A DNA stretch of 64,000 nucleotides. Origin: Chamaecyparis obtusa (taxonomy: Eukaryota > Streptophyta > Pinopsida > Cupressales > Cupressaceae). Position 1 is the first letter of the stretch; each line of letters opens with the position of its first letter. Below are positions 22,104 to 33,148 of the stretch, one piece after another. A program made the translations under genes and the position numbers. Below the pieces are notes generated by a model. The model did no database searches and had not been told where the DNA came from. It worked only from the letters and a program-made list of their open reading frames with translations. The stretch lies in assembly GCA_027943335.1 (NCBI GenBank), contig BSBK01008850.1, forward strand, positions 1 through 64,000, given 5' to 3'.

Positions 22104-22230
22104 GAAGGAAAATGATAATGACCAGTGAGAAGGAAAATGATAGCGAACACAAATGGTGAGCAGGAAAACGACAGCGGACGGTGAGAACGAAAACAAAATG
22201 AATGGTGAGAAGGAAACAAAATGATATATC
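22104..22230. repeat. Short tandem repeat region, GGTGAGAAGGAAAATGA type
   Basis: About five imperfect units of 24-31 bases, each with (G)TGAGAA(G/C)GAAAA and a variable A/G/C tail. Similar wording (GGTGAGAACGAAAACAAAA) occurs in the left arm of the foldback at about 1320-1340 and, inverted, near 1665-1690. It is probably part of a related foldback cut by copia-1. Confidence 0.5.
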
Positions 22231-22566
22231 AGACACAAAATTTTCATTTTTTGATTAAGCGGACCTGACGGGAAATTAAAAATGGGTATTTAAAAAGTGG
22301 AATTAGAATGAGAATTTCTAATTCCACCTTTTCAAATGGAAGATGAAATGCCCATTTTTTGGGCAAAATTGGAATTTCATAATTCCAATTCTTGCTTCTT
22401 AAGATGGCCACAAACATAGAATAGAATATGTCAAAAATGCTATTTTAGAATATGGGCCCATATTCCATGTACTAAATAGGCCCTAAGAAAATAACACACA
22501 ACTCATAACATTATTTTTTTTTTCAAGGAAACCCTGGCCAATGGAAAACCCTGATGGGGATGGTAC
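22231..22566. other. Non-coding spacer and edge of an older copia LTR
   Basis: AT-rich DNA with no gene. From about 22500 (AACCCTGGCCAATGGAAAACC) it reads like a minus-strand copia LTR and continues beyond copia-2 at 30757-30960, with TGCACTAA and CCCTGTTAG-type words. Copia-2 therefore landed in an older LTR. Confidence 0.45.
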
Positions 22567-24419
22567 TACTAATATGATTTAGAATAATAGAGAGGGGGCG
22601 TGGGGGGGGGGGAGGTGAATCAGTTGTTCTCAGGTCTTGATATATAAAACAATTTTATAAAATTATCCTTAAATCAGATCCAAAACCAAAACAAACTCGG
22701 TCATCACTGATTCAATAATAGAAACATCTAACAATGCAGTCCACTACCCAGCTGTAACTTAACTTGTAAAACATAGCAATGTTCAGATCTAAACATTCAC
22801 ACAAGTATAAACACTAGGTTTTATAGTGGAAACCCAATTTGGGAAAAACCACTTTGTAACATGCTACTTGTTGGAAAAATGGTCAACGCTCCCCTCGGGA
22901 TTTGTGACATGGTTTAGTAGCCTCCCATTTCTTCTATAAGTTTAGTGGTTGTATTGGGCATTAATAGGTCAATATTTTGGTGCAACGACAACCACTGCTT
23001 GTAACAAGTGGTATCAGAGCTTGGTCACAGGTTCAAATCCCCTCGGGTAACACTAAGGGGGAGATTGTTGGAAAAATGGTTAGTGCTCCCCTTGTGATTC
23101 GTGACATGGTTTAGCAGCCTCCTATGTCTTCTATAAGTCTAGTGGTTGTTTCAGGCATTGATAGGTCAATATTTTGGTGCAATGACAACCACTACTTGTA
23201 ACAGCTACTATTATTTTCACTCTTCTAAAGTGAGCTCGGTAAGAAAGCCAACCCTGTCAAAGGTTACAATACACACTGTCAAATGTGACCCGGTTAAAGG
23301 ATTTCAATCACCTTGTTAAAAGTGAACCTAGTCATAGGACTTACATACACTCCATTAGAATGCAACCTTGTTCAAAGGATTTAACATATGACTGTTAGGT
23401 CAACCTTTGTTAAAAGGATTTTAACTGTTACAATGGTTAGAAAGTAGACGCAGTATTATCTAAAAAATATACAACTCACTTTGCAAATATCAGATCTGAT
23501 TTCGTACACTAATGCTGGTTTACTGACTTTGAAACTTTTCCATTTCCATCTCTAATCTTCTTGGAACTTATCTTCAAAAAATCACCCCCATTCTCCTTCA
23601 GCCTTTTCTGCTTATTTAGTCAATAAAATTTTTCTTCTTCCAGCATTCTCTGTTCACCATGTGCATTCATATCACAATGTTTAGGTTCCCTTATATTTTC
23701 CTCAATTAGGTTAACTCATCTTTTGCCGATCAATCTCTTTTGTAGATCTTAGGGTTAGGTCAGATTCATTGAATCTACCCACTTTATGTTCTTTGGCTCC
23801 TTTTCTAGAATCATTTCAAATCTCTTAAAGATTTACAATAAAATGTTTTACAAAGCATTTAATGCTTCCAAACAATCAATAAATAAAGTCAACACATTTT
23901 ACATAATCCAAGAATTCAACAATGTCAGCTCCAAAATTAAATTCTCTTCAAATATAAAATTGCTAATGCTTAGTCAATACTGTGATTGTTCACTCGGTCT
24001 CCATGTAGAATACTCGGTCAATACTAAAATTGTCTCCTCGGCTTGCACTGTCTTCCTCGATAATTTATTGGTGCTTGGTCGACACTATAATTTTGCTCGA
24101 CATATACTAACTCGGTCGACACTAACATCACTCAGCTTAAACATGATTTTTCCATTCTTTGCTCGGTTAAGCCTACTAGTTTAGTCTTCAATCTAACTAA
24201 GATAAACAATACATTATCTCATCATAGTGCAACATAGTCAAGTACACTTTGTAGTATCAAGATAACTCAACCTTTCCTTAGGTGCTATTGTTACCAACCT
24301 TGCTTAGACCCTTAGCAACACTCAAATAGATATAGTACTTTCCTAAGTAGCAATAGTCTTACCAATTAAGGTTTGACATCAATGACAATACAACAATTGT
24401 TTCAATTCAGTTTCCAACA
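22567..24419 (-). repeat. Copia-2 3' LTR (contains a TRIM)
   Basis: It begins TACTAATATG (TG mutated to TA) and ends TTTCCAACA on the plus strand. A G-run lies at about 22600-22611. The insertion at 22869-23203 splits it at GCTACT. Confidence 0.88.
22869..23203 (+). mobile_element. TRIM (miniature LTR retrotransposon), 335 bp
   Basis: Two 138-bp direct repeats, 22869-23006 and 23066-23203, both starting TGTTGGAAAAATGG and ending CTTGTAACA, enclose only 59 bases. The inner part holds TGGTATCAGAGC (23009-23020), an initiator tRNA-Met primer site, and AAGGGGGAGAT (23055-23065), a polypurine tract next to the second repeat. Flanks carry a GCTACT duplication (22863-22868 and 23204-23209). The sister LTR at about 29535-29545 has a single GCTACT and no insert. 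There is no coding capacity, so it was moved by another element's enzymes. Plus orientation follows from primer-site and tract order. Confidence 0.95.
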
Positions 24420-24996
24420 ATCTCCCTCTTTGGCATTGATGGAAATACCATATGATATCACCTGAATAACACATGGATTACCAACCAATCCAAAATCTTA
24501 TCTGTCCATCAGAAAATTATTTATAATATCCTAGCTTCATTCGTATTCAAAATCCTGTAAGCCTCACTCCTATGACTGTCAGAAGTATTTTGATCTCCCT
24601 CTATCCCGATTCTTCATTTTAGTTTCATGTGTTATCATATCAGTACATTCTCCCTCTTTGACAAAAATGCCAAAGCAGCAACTAAAACATGCATCCATCA
24701 GATGTAGGTAATATCTGTGCAGCTTAGTGTTTCTCCCTCTGTCATCTTGCTTATGACTGATTCATTGTCTTTGCTTCTCTTCACAACTGTAGGCCAGCCC
24801 TAAAGTGTGACAATCTTCTACATCAATTTGTCAAATGTTCTGTTGTAGCACATTTGATGCAGTGCTCCTAGCTTGTCTAGGAAGCCTCAGTTAGGGGAAG
24901 AACCCCTAATTGACTTCTCAAATACTCATGAGCTTCTCTGGGTAAAGATTTAGTGAATATGTCTGCTATTTGTTCTTTTGTATTCACATATTCCAT
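24420..24996 (-). other. Copia-2 multiple polypurine-tract region
   Basis: On the plus strand, pyrimidine runs at 24420 (ATCTCCCTCTTTGG, next to the LTR), about 24593 (GATCTCCCTCTATCCC), about 24650 (TTCTCCCTCTTTGACA) and about 24731 (TTCTCCCTCTGTC) are purine tracts on the element strand. The set resembles those of copia-1 and copia-3. Confidence 0.6.
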
Positions 24997-26376
24997 TTAG
25001 ACTTCTTTGTCTTGTACTAATTCTCTCAAGTAGTGATACTTGATTTCAATGTGTTTGGTCTTAGTGTGCATCACTGGGTTCTTAGAAATATTGATAGCAC
25101 TTGTGTTGTCATAGAAAATAACAACAAGTTCAATGATTTCTTCTTTCATGCCTATCAACAATTGTTTTATCCATACCAAGTTTGAACAGTTCACTGTAGT
25201 AGCAAGATACTCGGCCTCGACAGTAGATTGGGAAATGCAATTTTATTTCTTGCTTGTCCAAGAGACTAATCTCTATCCAAGAAAGAAAGCTCCACCACTT
25301 GTAATCTTTTTTTCATCTACATTTCCTGCCCAATCAACATCTGTATAAACTTGGAGTTCAAATTTGTCATCCTTCTTATAATATAGACCATAGTCAGTAG
25401 TTCCTTTCAAGTATCTCATAATTATTTTCACGGCCATCATATGTGTTTCCTTAGGATTAGCAGAGAATCTTGCCACAATCCCAACAGCTAATGCAATATG
25501 TGGTCTATTGTGTACAACATACTACAATTTTCCAATCATAGATCTATAAAGAGTTTGATTCACTTCTGCAACATCATCATTCTTAGATAACTTTTGTCCA
25601 GTAACCATAGGAGTTCCTACTAGTTTAGCATCTTCCATCCCAAAAGTTGTCAGTATTTCATTAACATACTTAGACTGTGTAATGAAAATTCCATTCTTCC
25701 TCTGATATAATTGTAAACCAACAAAGAATTTGATCTCACCAAACATACTCATTTCAAATTCAGTTTGCATTTCATTTGAGAAACGTTTGCATAATGCATC
25801 TTGTCCACCAAAAATAATGTCATCAACAAAAATTTTTGCCAACAAGATACCTTTACCTTCTTCATCCTTCATGTATAGATTGCTTGTGTCATTTGTTCTT
25901 GAAAATCCAATCTCTATCAAGTAGTTGTGCAACCTCTCATACCATGCTCTAGGTGCTTGCTTCAATCCATATAATGCTTTGTTCAGTTTGCACACCATGT
26001 GTCTTCTATTTGGATCAATAAAACCTTCTGGTTGTTCTATGTAAACTTCTTCTTCTAGTATACCATTCAAAAATGTAGACTTGACATCCATTTGATATAC
26101 CTTGAAATCTTTATAAGTAGCATATGCAAGCAGAGTTCTTACTCCTTCCAATCTAGCTACAGGGGCAAATGTCTCCCCATAATCTATTCCTTCTTCTTGT
26201 GCATAGCCTTTGCATACCAAACTAGCTTTGTTCCTAGTGATTTCACCATTTGCATTCATCTTAATCCAAAATACCCACTTTGTTCCTATAACATTCTTGT
26301 TTTCAGGTCTTGGCACGAGAGTCAAAGTATTATTCTTCTCAATCTGGTCAATTTCTTCATTCATTGCTTTTATCTA
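24997..26376 (-). pseudogene. Copia-2 reverse transcriptase and RNase H
   Basis: The RT stretch 25522-26364 carries [50 protein letters not shown] and the catalytic FVDD at 25819-25830. A TAG at 25522-25524 stops it. RNase H follows in pieces: MARFSANPKETHM and YTDVDWAGN (25273-25476), then NTSAINISKNP and HIEIKYH (24997-25194). A TAG at 26374-26376 separates it from the integrase C-terminus. Compared with copia-1 the RT core is complete. Confidence 0.88.
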
Positions 26377-27876
26377 GTCTTCATTCTCCAATGCTTCTCT
26401 AGTTGTCTTTGGTTCAAATTCACATAGTAGACATGTTGGATCCTTAGTCTTACTTCTGGTTTGGATTCCAGTATCTTTGTCTCCAATTATCTGTTCAGGC
26501 TTATGATGTCTTCTCACATATTTTTCCAAAATAGGTTTAGTTTTTCTCTCCTCTATTTCATCATGTTCCTCAACAAGATTGTCAGATTCAACTTTAGAAT
26601 ACTCAGCAACCTCTTCCTGATATTCAACATCATTTTCTTGTAGCTCAACATGTTCTTGTTCTCTCTTGGCACTATTTTCCTGATGCTCAACAACTTCTAT
26701 CTGTCGCTCGACATTGCTTACCCAAGACTTGGCATCAGGTGCAAGTCTGTTACTTGCCTCTTCTTCTTCTTCAATGTACACAAAAGATCTATAATCTTCT
26801 AGTTCTCTTTTACTATCAGCTTCATTTCTTTCTGCATACTCATCAATTTTTACATTCACACTTTCCACAATTTTGTTAGTGTTAGAGTTCAAACACTTAT
26901 AAGCTTTACTTTTTGTGGAGTACCCTAGGAATATGCCTTCATCACTTTTAGCATCAAACTTTCTAGTCCTAGTGTCTTTTAATATATAGCACTTACTTCC
27001 AAAGATTCTAAAGTATTTAACACTTGGTGCATGTCCATGCCATAATTCATAAGGTGTCAGATTTGTACCTTTCTTGATCTGTACTCGGTTAAGAGTGTAG
27101 ACAATAGTGCTTAGAGCTTCTTTCCAATATTTCTGTGCCACATTCTTTTCAATCATCAATGTCCTTGCACAATCCAAGATAGATCTATTTCTCCTTTCTA
27201 CTATACCATTCTGTGGAGGTGTTCTAGGTGCAGACATCTATCTTTTAATTCCTCTATCATTGTAAAACAAATTAAATTCATTTGATGTAAATCCTCCACC
27301 TCGATCAGATCTAAGACATTTCAAGTTCCTACCTGTCTCCTTTTCAACCTTAGCCAAATACCACTTAAAATATTGAAAAGCCTCATATTTTTCTTTTAGA
27401 AACATCACATGCATCATCCTAGTATGATCATTAGCAAATAAGATAAAGTATCTAGCACCATAGTAACTTTGTACACCCATAGGTCCACAAAGGTCAGTAT
27501 GAACCAAATCTAAAATGTTTTCAGAAGTAAAGGATTTGCTCTTGAAACTTGACTTTGTCATTTTTCTTAATTGGCATTCCTTGCACATCACATTCTCAGG
27601 TTTCTTCAATCTAGGTAGACCTCTTACCTTTTTCTTCTTACTTATCTCTACTAGATTGTCAAAGTTCACATGACACATCCTTTTATGCCATAACCAAATA
27701 TCATCAAGTTGTGCAATCAAACATGTTTCTTCAGATAGGTCAAGATAGAACAAATTACCTCCAGTCTGATCTCCACTTCCAATCAGTTCTCCAGCAGCAT
27801 TAAATATTTTAGCTTGCTTGTGATGAAATTCCACTCGGTAACCAGTTTTGTTAAGCTGAGCAACACTTAGTAAATT
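26374..27876 (-). pseudogene. Copia-2 integrase
   Basis: The zinc-binding part (HKRMCHVNF ... VMCKECQLRK) and the first two catalytic Asp (HTDLCGP, RSDRGGGF) are in 27238-27834. Glu (GIVERRNR) and the C-terminal region are in 26374-27237. A TAG at 27238-27240 lies just before MSAPRTPPQN, where a Gln is usual. The C-terminal linker is acidic and Glu/Gln-rich. Confidence 0.86.
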
Positions 27877-29181
27877 TTAGTTAAGACCTCCAACCCAATA
27901 TGCATTTTCACAACATATCTTATCAGTTAGTTTAATCAAACCTTTTCCTCTAGCAGGACATGGTGCATCATTACAAAATTTTACACTTTTACCTCTGTAA
28001 TGATGTAAGGTCTCAAACATATTTTTGTCACCAGTCATGTGATGTGAACAACCACTATCAATAATCCATTTATCATTCTTGTTCACATAGGATATCAATG
28101 TAGTTTTCTCATCCTCATCAGATTCATCTTTCATTGCCACATAAACTACCTCAATTTCAAAATCATCACTATCAGTGTCAGTATCTTTTTCAGCAATGTA
28201 ACAGGATTTCTTACCTTTTCCCTTATAGTCTTTGTTCCATTGGTAGCTTCTATCATCTTTTCTATCTTTGTGTTTACTTTTCCTTTCATCATCTTTATCC
28301 TTCTTGTCAGGACATCTAGCAGCTATATGACCAACTTTATTACATGCAAAACATATAATAGGGAGTTTACCTTTATACTTTCCGTTTCCCCTTCTTAGTC
28401 TTCTAGCCATAAGAGCTTCTAGATCTTCTAGGTCTTCATCAGAAGTGTCACTGTCACTATCACTATCACTATCACTTTCACTTTCACTGATGCATCTTTC
28501 TTTTTCTTTCTTTGTCTTGTTCAAAACTAGCTGTGACTTAAAAGTAGATTCAACATTTCCAATACTTCCAACAGTGAAATTATCATAATTAGAGAGTTCA
28601 AAAGCAGTCAGCTTACCAACCAAACTTTCCAAGGTAAGCACATTAGTAGAGTTACATCTAGATTCTTGAATAGCTAAGATTTTAATAGCATATATAGGAC
28701 ATAGGGTTCTTAATACTTTCTCAATTATAGTTTCATCATCAATAGTCCCATTAGCTCCTCTAATAGCATTCACAACTTCTTTTATTCTACTACAATATTG
28801 TGCAATGTTTTCACCTTCTTGCATTTTGATTTCATAAAACTTACCTCTAAGACTCTTGGCCTTTGCTTTCAACACATTCAAGTCACCTCCATAGATCCTT
28901 GCAAGAGTGTCCCACATATCCTTTGTAGTTGTGCAGTCCTTAATTTCCTCAAATTTTGGATAGCTTAGGGCAGATGCAATTTCCAGCATTGCCTGATTAT
29001 GTTTTTGCTTAGCTCTCATTTCTTCGGTAGTCAAAGGTGCAACAGGTGAGACATAGCTAATTTCAATGTAGTACTTTGTAGAGTCATGAATACCGGCCAG
29101 ATGCAGCTTCATCAAGCTTTACCATGCAGGGAAATTTTCTTTGTTTAGCTTCGGTACCTCCTTCTTATATATCCTGATCAT
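27877..29181 (-). pseudogene. Copia-2 gag and protease
   Basis: The gag start codon is at 29179-29181 (MIRIYKKEVPKLNKENF); an in-frame TAA near 29130 separates it from the open 412-residue stretch 27877-29115. That stretch has the UBN2-type gag core (MWDTLARIYGGD), a Ser/Asp tract at about 28450-28490, a complete zinc knuckle CFACNKVGHIAARC, a Lys/Asp-rich linker and the protease motif IIDSGCSHHMTG. The stop after GGLN replaces the usual residue before NLLSV. Confidence 0.87.
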
Positions 29182-29236
29182 TTGCTTCAATGCCCTTTAA
29201 ACTTGATATCTATCAACACTAATAATAAGAAACTTA

Positions 29237-29248
29237 GCTCTGATACCA
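29237..29248 (-). other. Copia-2 primer binding site
   Basis: The element strand reads TGGTATCAGAGC, exact for initiator tRNA-Met, three bases from the 5' LTR. Confidence 0.9.
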
Positions 29249-29250
29249 AT

Positions 29251-30751
29251 TTTTAATATGATTTAGAACAACAGAGGGGGGGGGGGGGTGAATCAGTTGT
29301 TCTTAGGTCCTGATGTATAAAATAATCTCATAAACTTATCCTTAAATGAGATCCAAAACCAAAACAAATTTGTTCATCACTGATTCAATAATAGAATCAT
29401 CTAACAATGCAGTCCACTACTCGGTTGCAACTTACCTTGTAAAACATAGCAATGTTCAGATCTAAACATTCACACAAGTATAAACACCAGGTTTTATAGT
29501 GGAAACCCAATTCGGTAAAAACCACTTTGTAACATGCTACTATTATTTTCACTCTTCTGAAGTGAGCTCGGTAAAAAAGCCAACCCTGTCAAAGGTTACA
29601 ATACACACTGTCAAATGTGACCCGGTTAAAGGATTTCAATCACCCTGTAAAAAGTGAGCCTAGTCATAGGACTTACATATACTCCATTAGAATGCAACCT
29701 CATTTAAAAGATTTAACATATGACTATTAGGTCAACCTCTATTAAAAGGATTTTAACTATTACAATGGTTAGAAAGTAGCAGTAGTATTATCTAAAAAAT
29801 ATACAACTCAGTTTACAAATATTAGATCTGATTCCATACACTAATGCTGGTTTACTAACTTTGAAACTTTTCTATTTCCATCTCTGATCTACTCGGAACT
29901 TATCTTCAAGCAATCACCACCATTCTCCTTTAGCCTTTTCTGCTTATTCAGTCAATAAATTTTTTCTTTTTCTAGCATTCTCTATTCACCATGTGCATTC
30001 ATATCACAATGTTCAGGTTCCCTTATATTTTCCTCAATTAGGTAAACTCATCTTTTTCCGCTTAATCTCTTTCGTAGATCTTAGGGTTAGGTTAGATTCA
30101 TTGAATCTACCCACTTTATGTTCTTTGGCTCCTTTTCTAGAATAATCTCAAATCTCTTAAAGATTTACAATAAAACATTTTACAAAGCATTTAATGCTTC
30201 CAAAAAATCAATAAACAAAGTCAACATGTTTTACATAATCCAAGAATTCAACAATGTCGGCTCCAAAATTAAATTCTCTTCAAATATAAAATTTCTAATG
30301 CTCGGTCAATACTATGATTGTTCACTTAGTCTCCATGTAGAATGCTCAATCAATACTAAAATTGTGTCCTCAGCTTGCACTGTCTTCCTCGACAATTTAC
30401 TGGTGCTCAGTCGACACTATAATTTTTCTCGGCATATACTAACTCGATCGACACTAACATCACTCGACTTAAACATGATTTTTCCATTCTTTTCTCGATT
30501 AAGCCTACCAGTTTAGTCTTCAGTCTAACTAAGATAAACAATACATTATCTCATCATAGTGCAACATAGTCAAGTACACTTTGTAGTATCAAGATAACTC
30601 AACCTTTCCTTAGGTGCTATTGTTACCAACCTTGCTTAGCCCCTTTGCAACACACAAATATATATAGTACTTTCCTAAGTAGCAATAGTCTTACCAATTA
30701 AGGTTTGACATCAATGACAATACAACAATTGTTTCAATTCAGTTTCCAACA
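29251..30751 (-). repeat. Copia-2 5' LTR (no TRIM)
   Basis: 1,501 bp, homologous to 22567-24419 apart from the TRIM. It begins TTTTAATATG on the plus strand and ends TTTCCAACA. A G-run lies at about 29276-29288. Confidence 0.9.
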
Positions 30752-30756
30752 GGTAC

Positions 30757-30961
30757 CCAACAATATGCACTAAAGTATAATGTCCCTGTTAGAAGACCTA
30801 TCCCTATTAGGAGATGTGTATTACATAGTACATTTCCTTTTTAAAGGAATATCAACCCTATTAAAGGTATACAAAACTCTGTTAGGGGTGTACAGTGCTT
30901 ACAACTCTTACAATCAATTTTTTTTTACAAAGTGTTCTCAAGGATGAACATAAAAAATAAT
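30757..30961 (-). mobile_element. Old copia LTR remnant
   Basis: Words such as CCCTGTTAG, CCTATTAGGAG, CCCTATTAAAGG and CTGTTAGGGGTG resemble the inner part of copia-1-type LTRs. It joins up with 22500-22566 if copia-2 is removed. No coding part is left. Confidence 0.45.
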
Positions 30962-31677
30962 TGATGTAGGAGCATCTTAGGTCCTTGGCAATCCTGTGTC
31001 ACCAAAAATAAGTTTGAGTTTTATGTGTTTCTTGGTTCCTTCTTTAACTGACTTGGATCGATAGTTTCTCTGGTTCCTTCTTTAACCAAGTTGGTCGATT
31101 AATTCCCTAGCGCTCGGTTATCATTCCCTGGCGCTTAGTTATCCTTGCTTACCAAATTTTTTGTTTTATTTTTTTGTTGAGGCTGACTTGTGAATTTAAT
31201 TTTGGTGTGGATTTAATGTTGGTATCAATAATTGGGAAGCATGTGGACCTATATCTAGTCATTCCTTTCATTAATGATGGATCTGAAGGCTGACTTGTTT
31301 CAGTAGCATCTTGTATATATGTAGTTGTTGGTTGTAGTTTTAGGAGGTAGTGGTAGAGAAGCTTAGAGCTAGAAGATAGATGGTATTAGTTAGAAGATTG
31401 AAGATAGTTTCTGAATCCTTGCATATTAGGGGACTATTGTAATTGAATTGTACGTAATATATGGCCCTATCCAAGGACTGTTGTAATCAAATTGTAATAT
31501 CTGGCCCTAACCAGGAAGGCCTTTCAACCCGACATGTATAAATCTATTTGATGAAATATAAGGATTTGATCTACATTATCTCTCTCACTTTGTTGTGTAA
31601 TTACTTTAGTGTGTGATCTTTGCAAGGTAGATTTGTATTAGGCTATGCTTTTGGACCCTCTTCCCAACCTGCCTTGA
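30962..31677 (+). repeat. Chromovirus 5' LTR
   Basis: It starts TGATGTAGGAGCATC and ends CCTTGA (the other LTR ends CCTTGCA). Near 31535 TGTATAAAT is a possible TATA box shared with the 3' LTR. Confidence 0.82.
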
Positions 31678-31683
31678 GCTAGT

Positions 31684-31695
31684 TGGTATCAGAGC
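31684..31695 (+). other. Chromovirus primer binding site
   Basis: TGGTATCAGAGC, exact for initiator tRNA-Met, six bases after the 5' LTR. Confidence 0.9.
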
Positions 31696-31818
31696 GAAGG
31701 TGAGATCTGGATCTAGATTTATAATTCCAGGTTTGAGGGTTCCTTCTTGTCAAACCCTAGTTGATTTATTGTGGGGTAGGAGATTATGATCTGACCTACA
31801 ATTGCAAAGGGTTTCAAG

Positions 31819-32790
31819 ATGTTTCGTGGGAGGCAAGATGTGGATCCAGGATTGGCAGACATGTCGAGACAACTTACTCCTAGATTAGAAGCTATTGAGA
31901 TAGCCCAACGTAGAGGAAGACATCTTGAAGATGTTAGTGATGAAGAAATTGAAGAGGAACATGGTGATGTAGAACCTGCAGCTGTGATGGATCAAGGTGA
32001 AGAAATATTGTTGAAGGCTTTGACAATTCTGAAGTCTACACCACATTTCAATCCTCCCAAGTATAGTGGAAAGCTGGAGTTAGATGAATTGGTGGATAGG
32101 AACATTGAGATGGAAAAGTATTTTGAATATGAAAATGTCCCTGAGGAAAAGAAGGTGAAGATTGCAAGCAAAAAGTTGAAGATTCATGCATCCGTGTGGT
32201 GGGAGCATTTGCAATTGGATAGCAAAAGGAAAGGAAAAGATAAAATCAAGGTATGGAATAAGATGGTAAATAAATTGAAAGGGAAATTTTTACCATGTGA
32301 TTATCAGATTAACCTAGTTAGGCAAATGTAAAGTTTGAGGCAAAAAGATAGCTCAGTGAAGGATTATACTGAGGAATTCTATAGATTAGATATCAGATCT
32401 GGACATGATGAAGATGAAGTGGAAAGAATTTCTAGGTACCTGAATGGGTTAAGAGTTTCCATCCAAGAAGAAATTAGTTTGGTCAAATTGGAGAACATTG
32501 AGGAAGCTTATGAGTTTTCATTAAAAGTTGAGGATAAATTGAACAAAAGACATGAGCAAAGACAAAGAGGTAGAGGTTGTAGATTCCCTAGAGGAAGAGG
32601 TAGATCTGATGGTTAAAATAATAGATCTAATCTAGAAAAGACAAATCTGGACAAAGGAAAAACTGAGTGGAAAGGTGAAAGTTTGACTAGAGGAAGAGAA
32701 AATAACCACCGAGGTGGTTATAACAGAGATGGATTTTGAGGAACTTGTTACAATTGAGGAGAAGAAGGACATAGGTGATTTGAATGTACA
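31819..32790 (+). pseudogene. Chromovirus gag
   Basis: It starts at ATG 31819. An acidic N-terminus (LEDVSDEEIEEEHGD) is followed by the gypsy gag core (PPKYSGKLELDELVD, KLKIHASVWWEHL) and, after a TAA at 32329-32331, by DSSVKDYTEEFYRL. An Arg-rich tail (RGRGCRFPRGRGRSDG) precedes a zinc knuckle at about 32737-32790, which has lost its second Cys and carries TGA codons. Gag would package the RNA; this copy cannot. Confidence 0.82.
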
Positions 32791-33148
32791 CATGGAAGTA
32801 AGAAGGTCGTTAGTAGTAGAAATGCTTGGTGCAAGAAGATTTTCTGAATGAACCTAAGAAGGAAAAGAACTTGATGGTTCGGAGAGCACTTTGGAGTGAA
32901 AGTAATAAGGAAGATTTGGTAAGGAAAATTTTGTTCAAGACTAGATGTAGAGTTTCTGATGAAGTGTGGAAGGTAATCACTGATAGTGGAAGCTTGAAAA
33001 ACTTGGCATCTGAGGAAATGGTTACAATGTTGTAGTTGGAAAGGTTGAAACACCCAAAGCCTATTAAATTTCATGGATCAAGGATGAGCATACACTCTTG
33101 GTAATTGAAAAATGTTATGTGAATTTGAAAATTGGAAAGTACTATGAT
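32791..33148 (+). pseudogene. Chromovirus protease, part before Tat-2
   Basis: An aspartic protease region with the active-site motif ITDSGS and NLASEEMVTML in the stretch ending at 33035. The Tat-2 insertion interrupts it at ATGAT (33144-33148), and the remainder starts at 43439. Confidence 0.75.

Larger units (their letters stand above)
22567..30751 (-). mobile_element. Copia-2: Ty1/copia (Sirevirus-like) element
   Basis: An 8.2-kb minus-strand element flanked by GGTAC (22562-22566 and 30752-30756). It has a primer site, gag-protease-integrase-RT-RNase H, and several polypurine tracts. The left LTR is 1,853 bp only because it holds a 335-bp TRIM; otherwise it matches the right LTR of 1,501 bp. 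The LTRs differ by about 6% in a 200-base sample compared by eye. The coding region is the best preserved of the three copia elements here but still has several stops. Confidence 0.92.

Noticed and set aside
23009..23045. Possible tRNA or SINE-like promoter (GGTTCAAATCC resembles a B box)
   Set aside because: TGGTATCAGAGC here is a primer site between two terminal repeats, and no tRNA fold or A box is present.
22869..23203. CRISPR-like direct repeats
   Set aside because: Only two long repeats with a primer site and polypurine tract, in plant DNA; this is a TRIM.
23786..24184. Open frame of 132 residues and its near copy at 30118-30516
   Set aside because: Both lie in the two copia-2 LTRs and show no protein features; the similarity is LTR identity.
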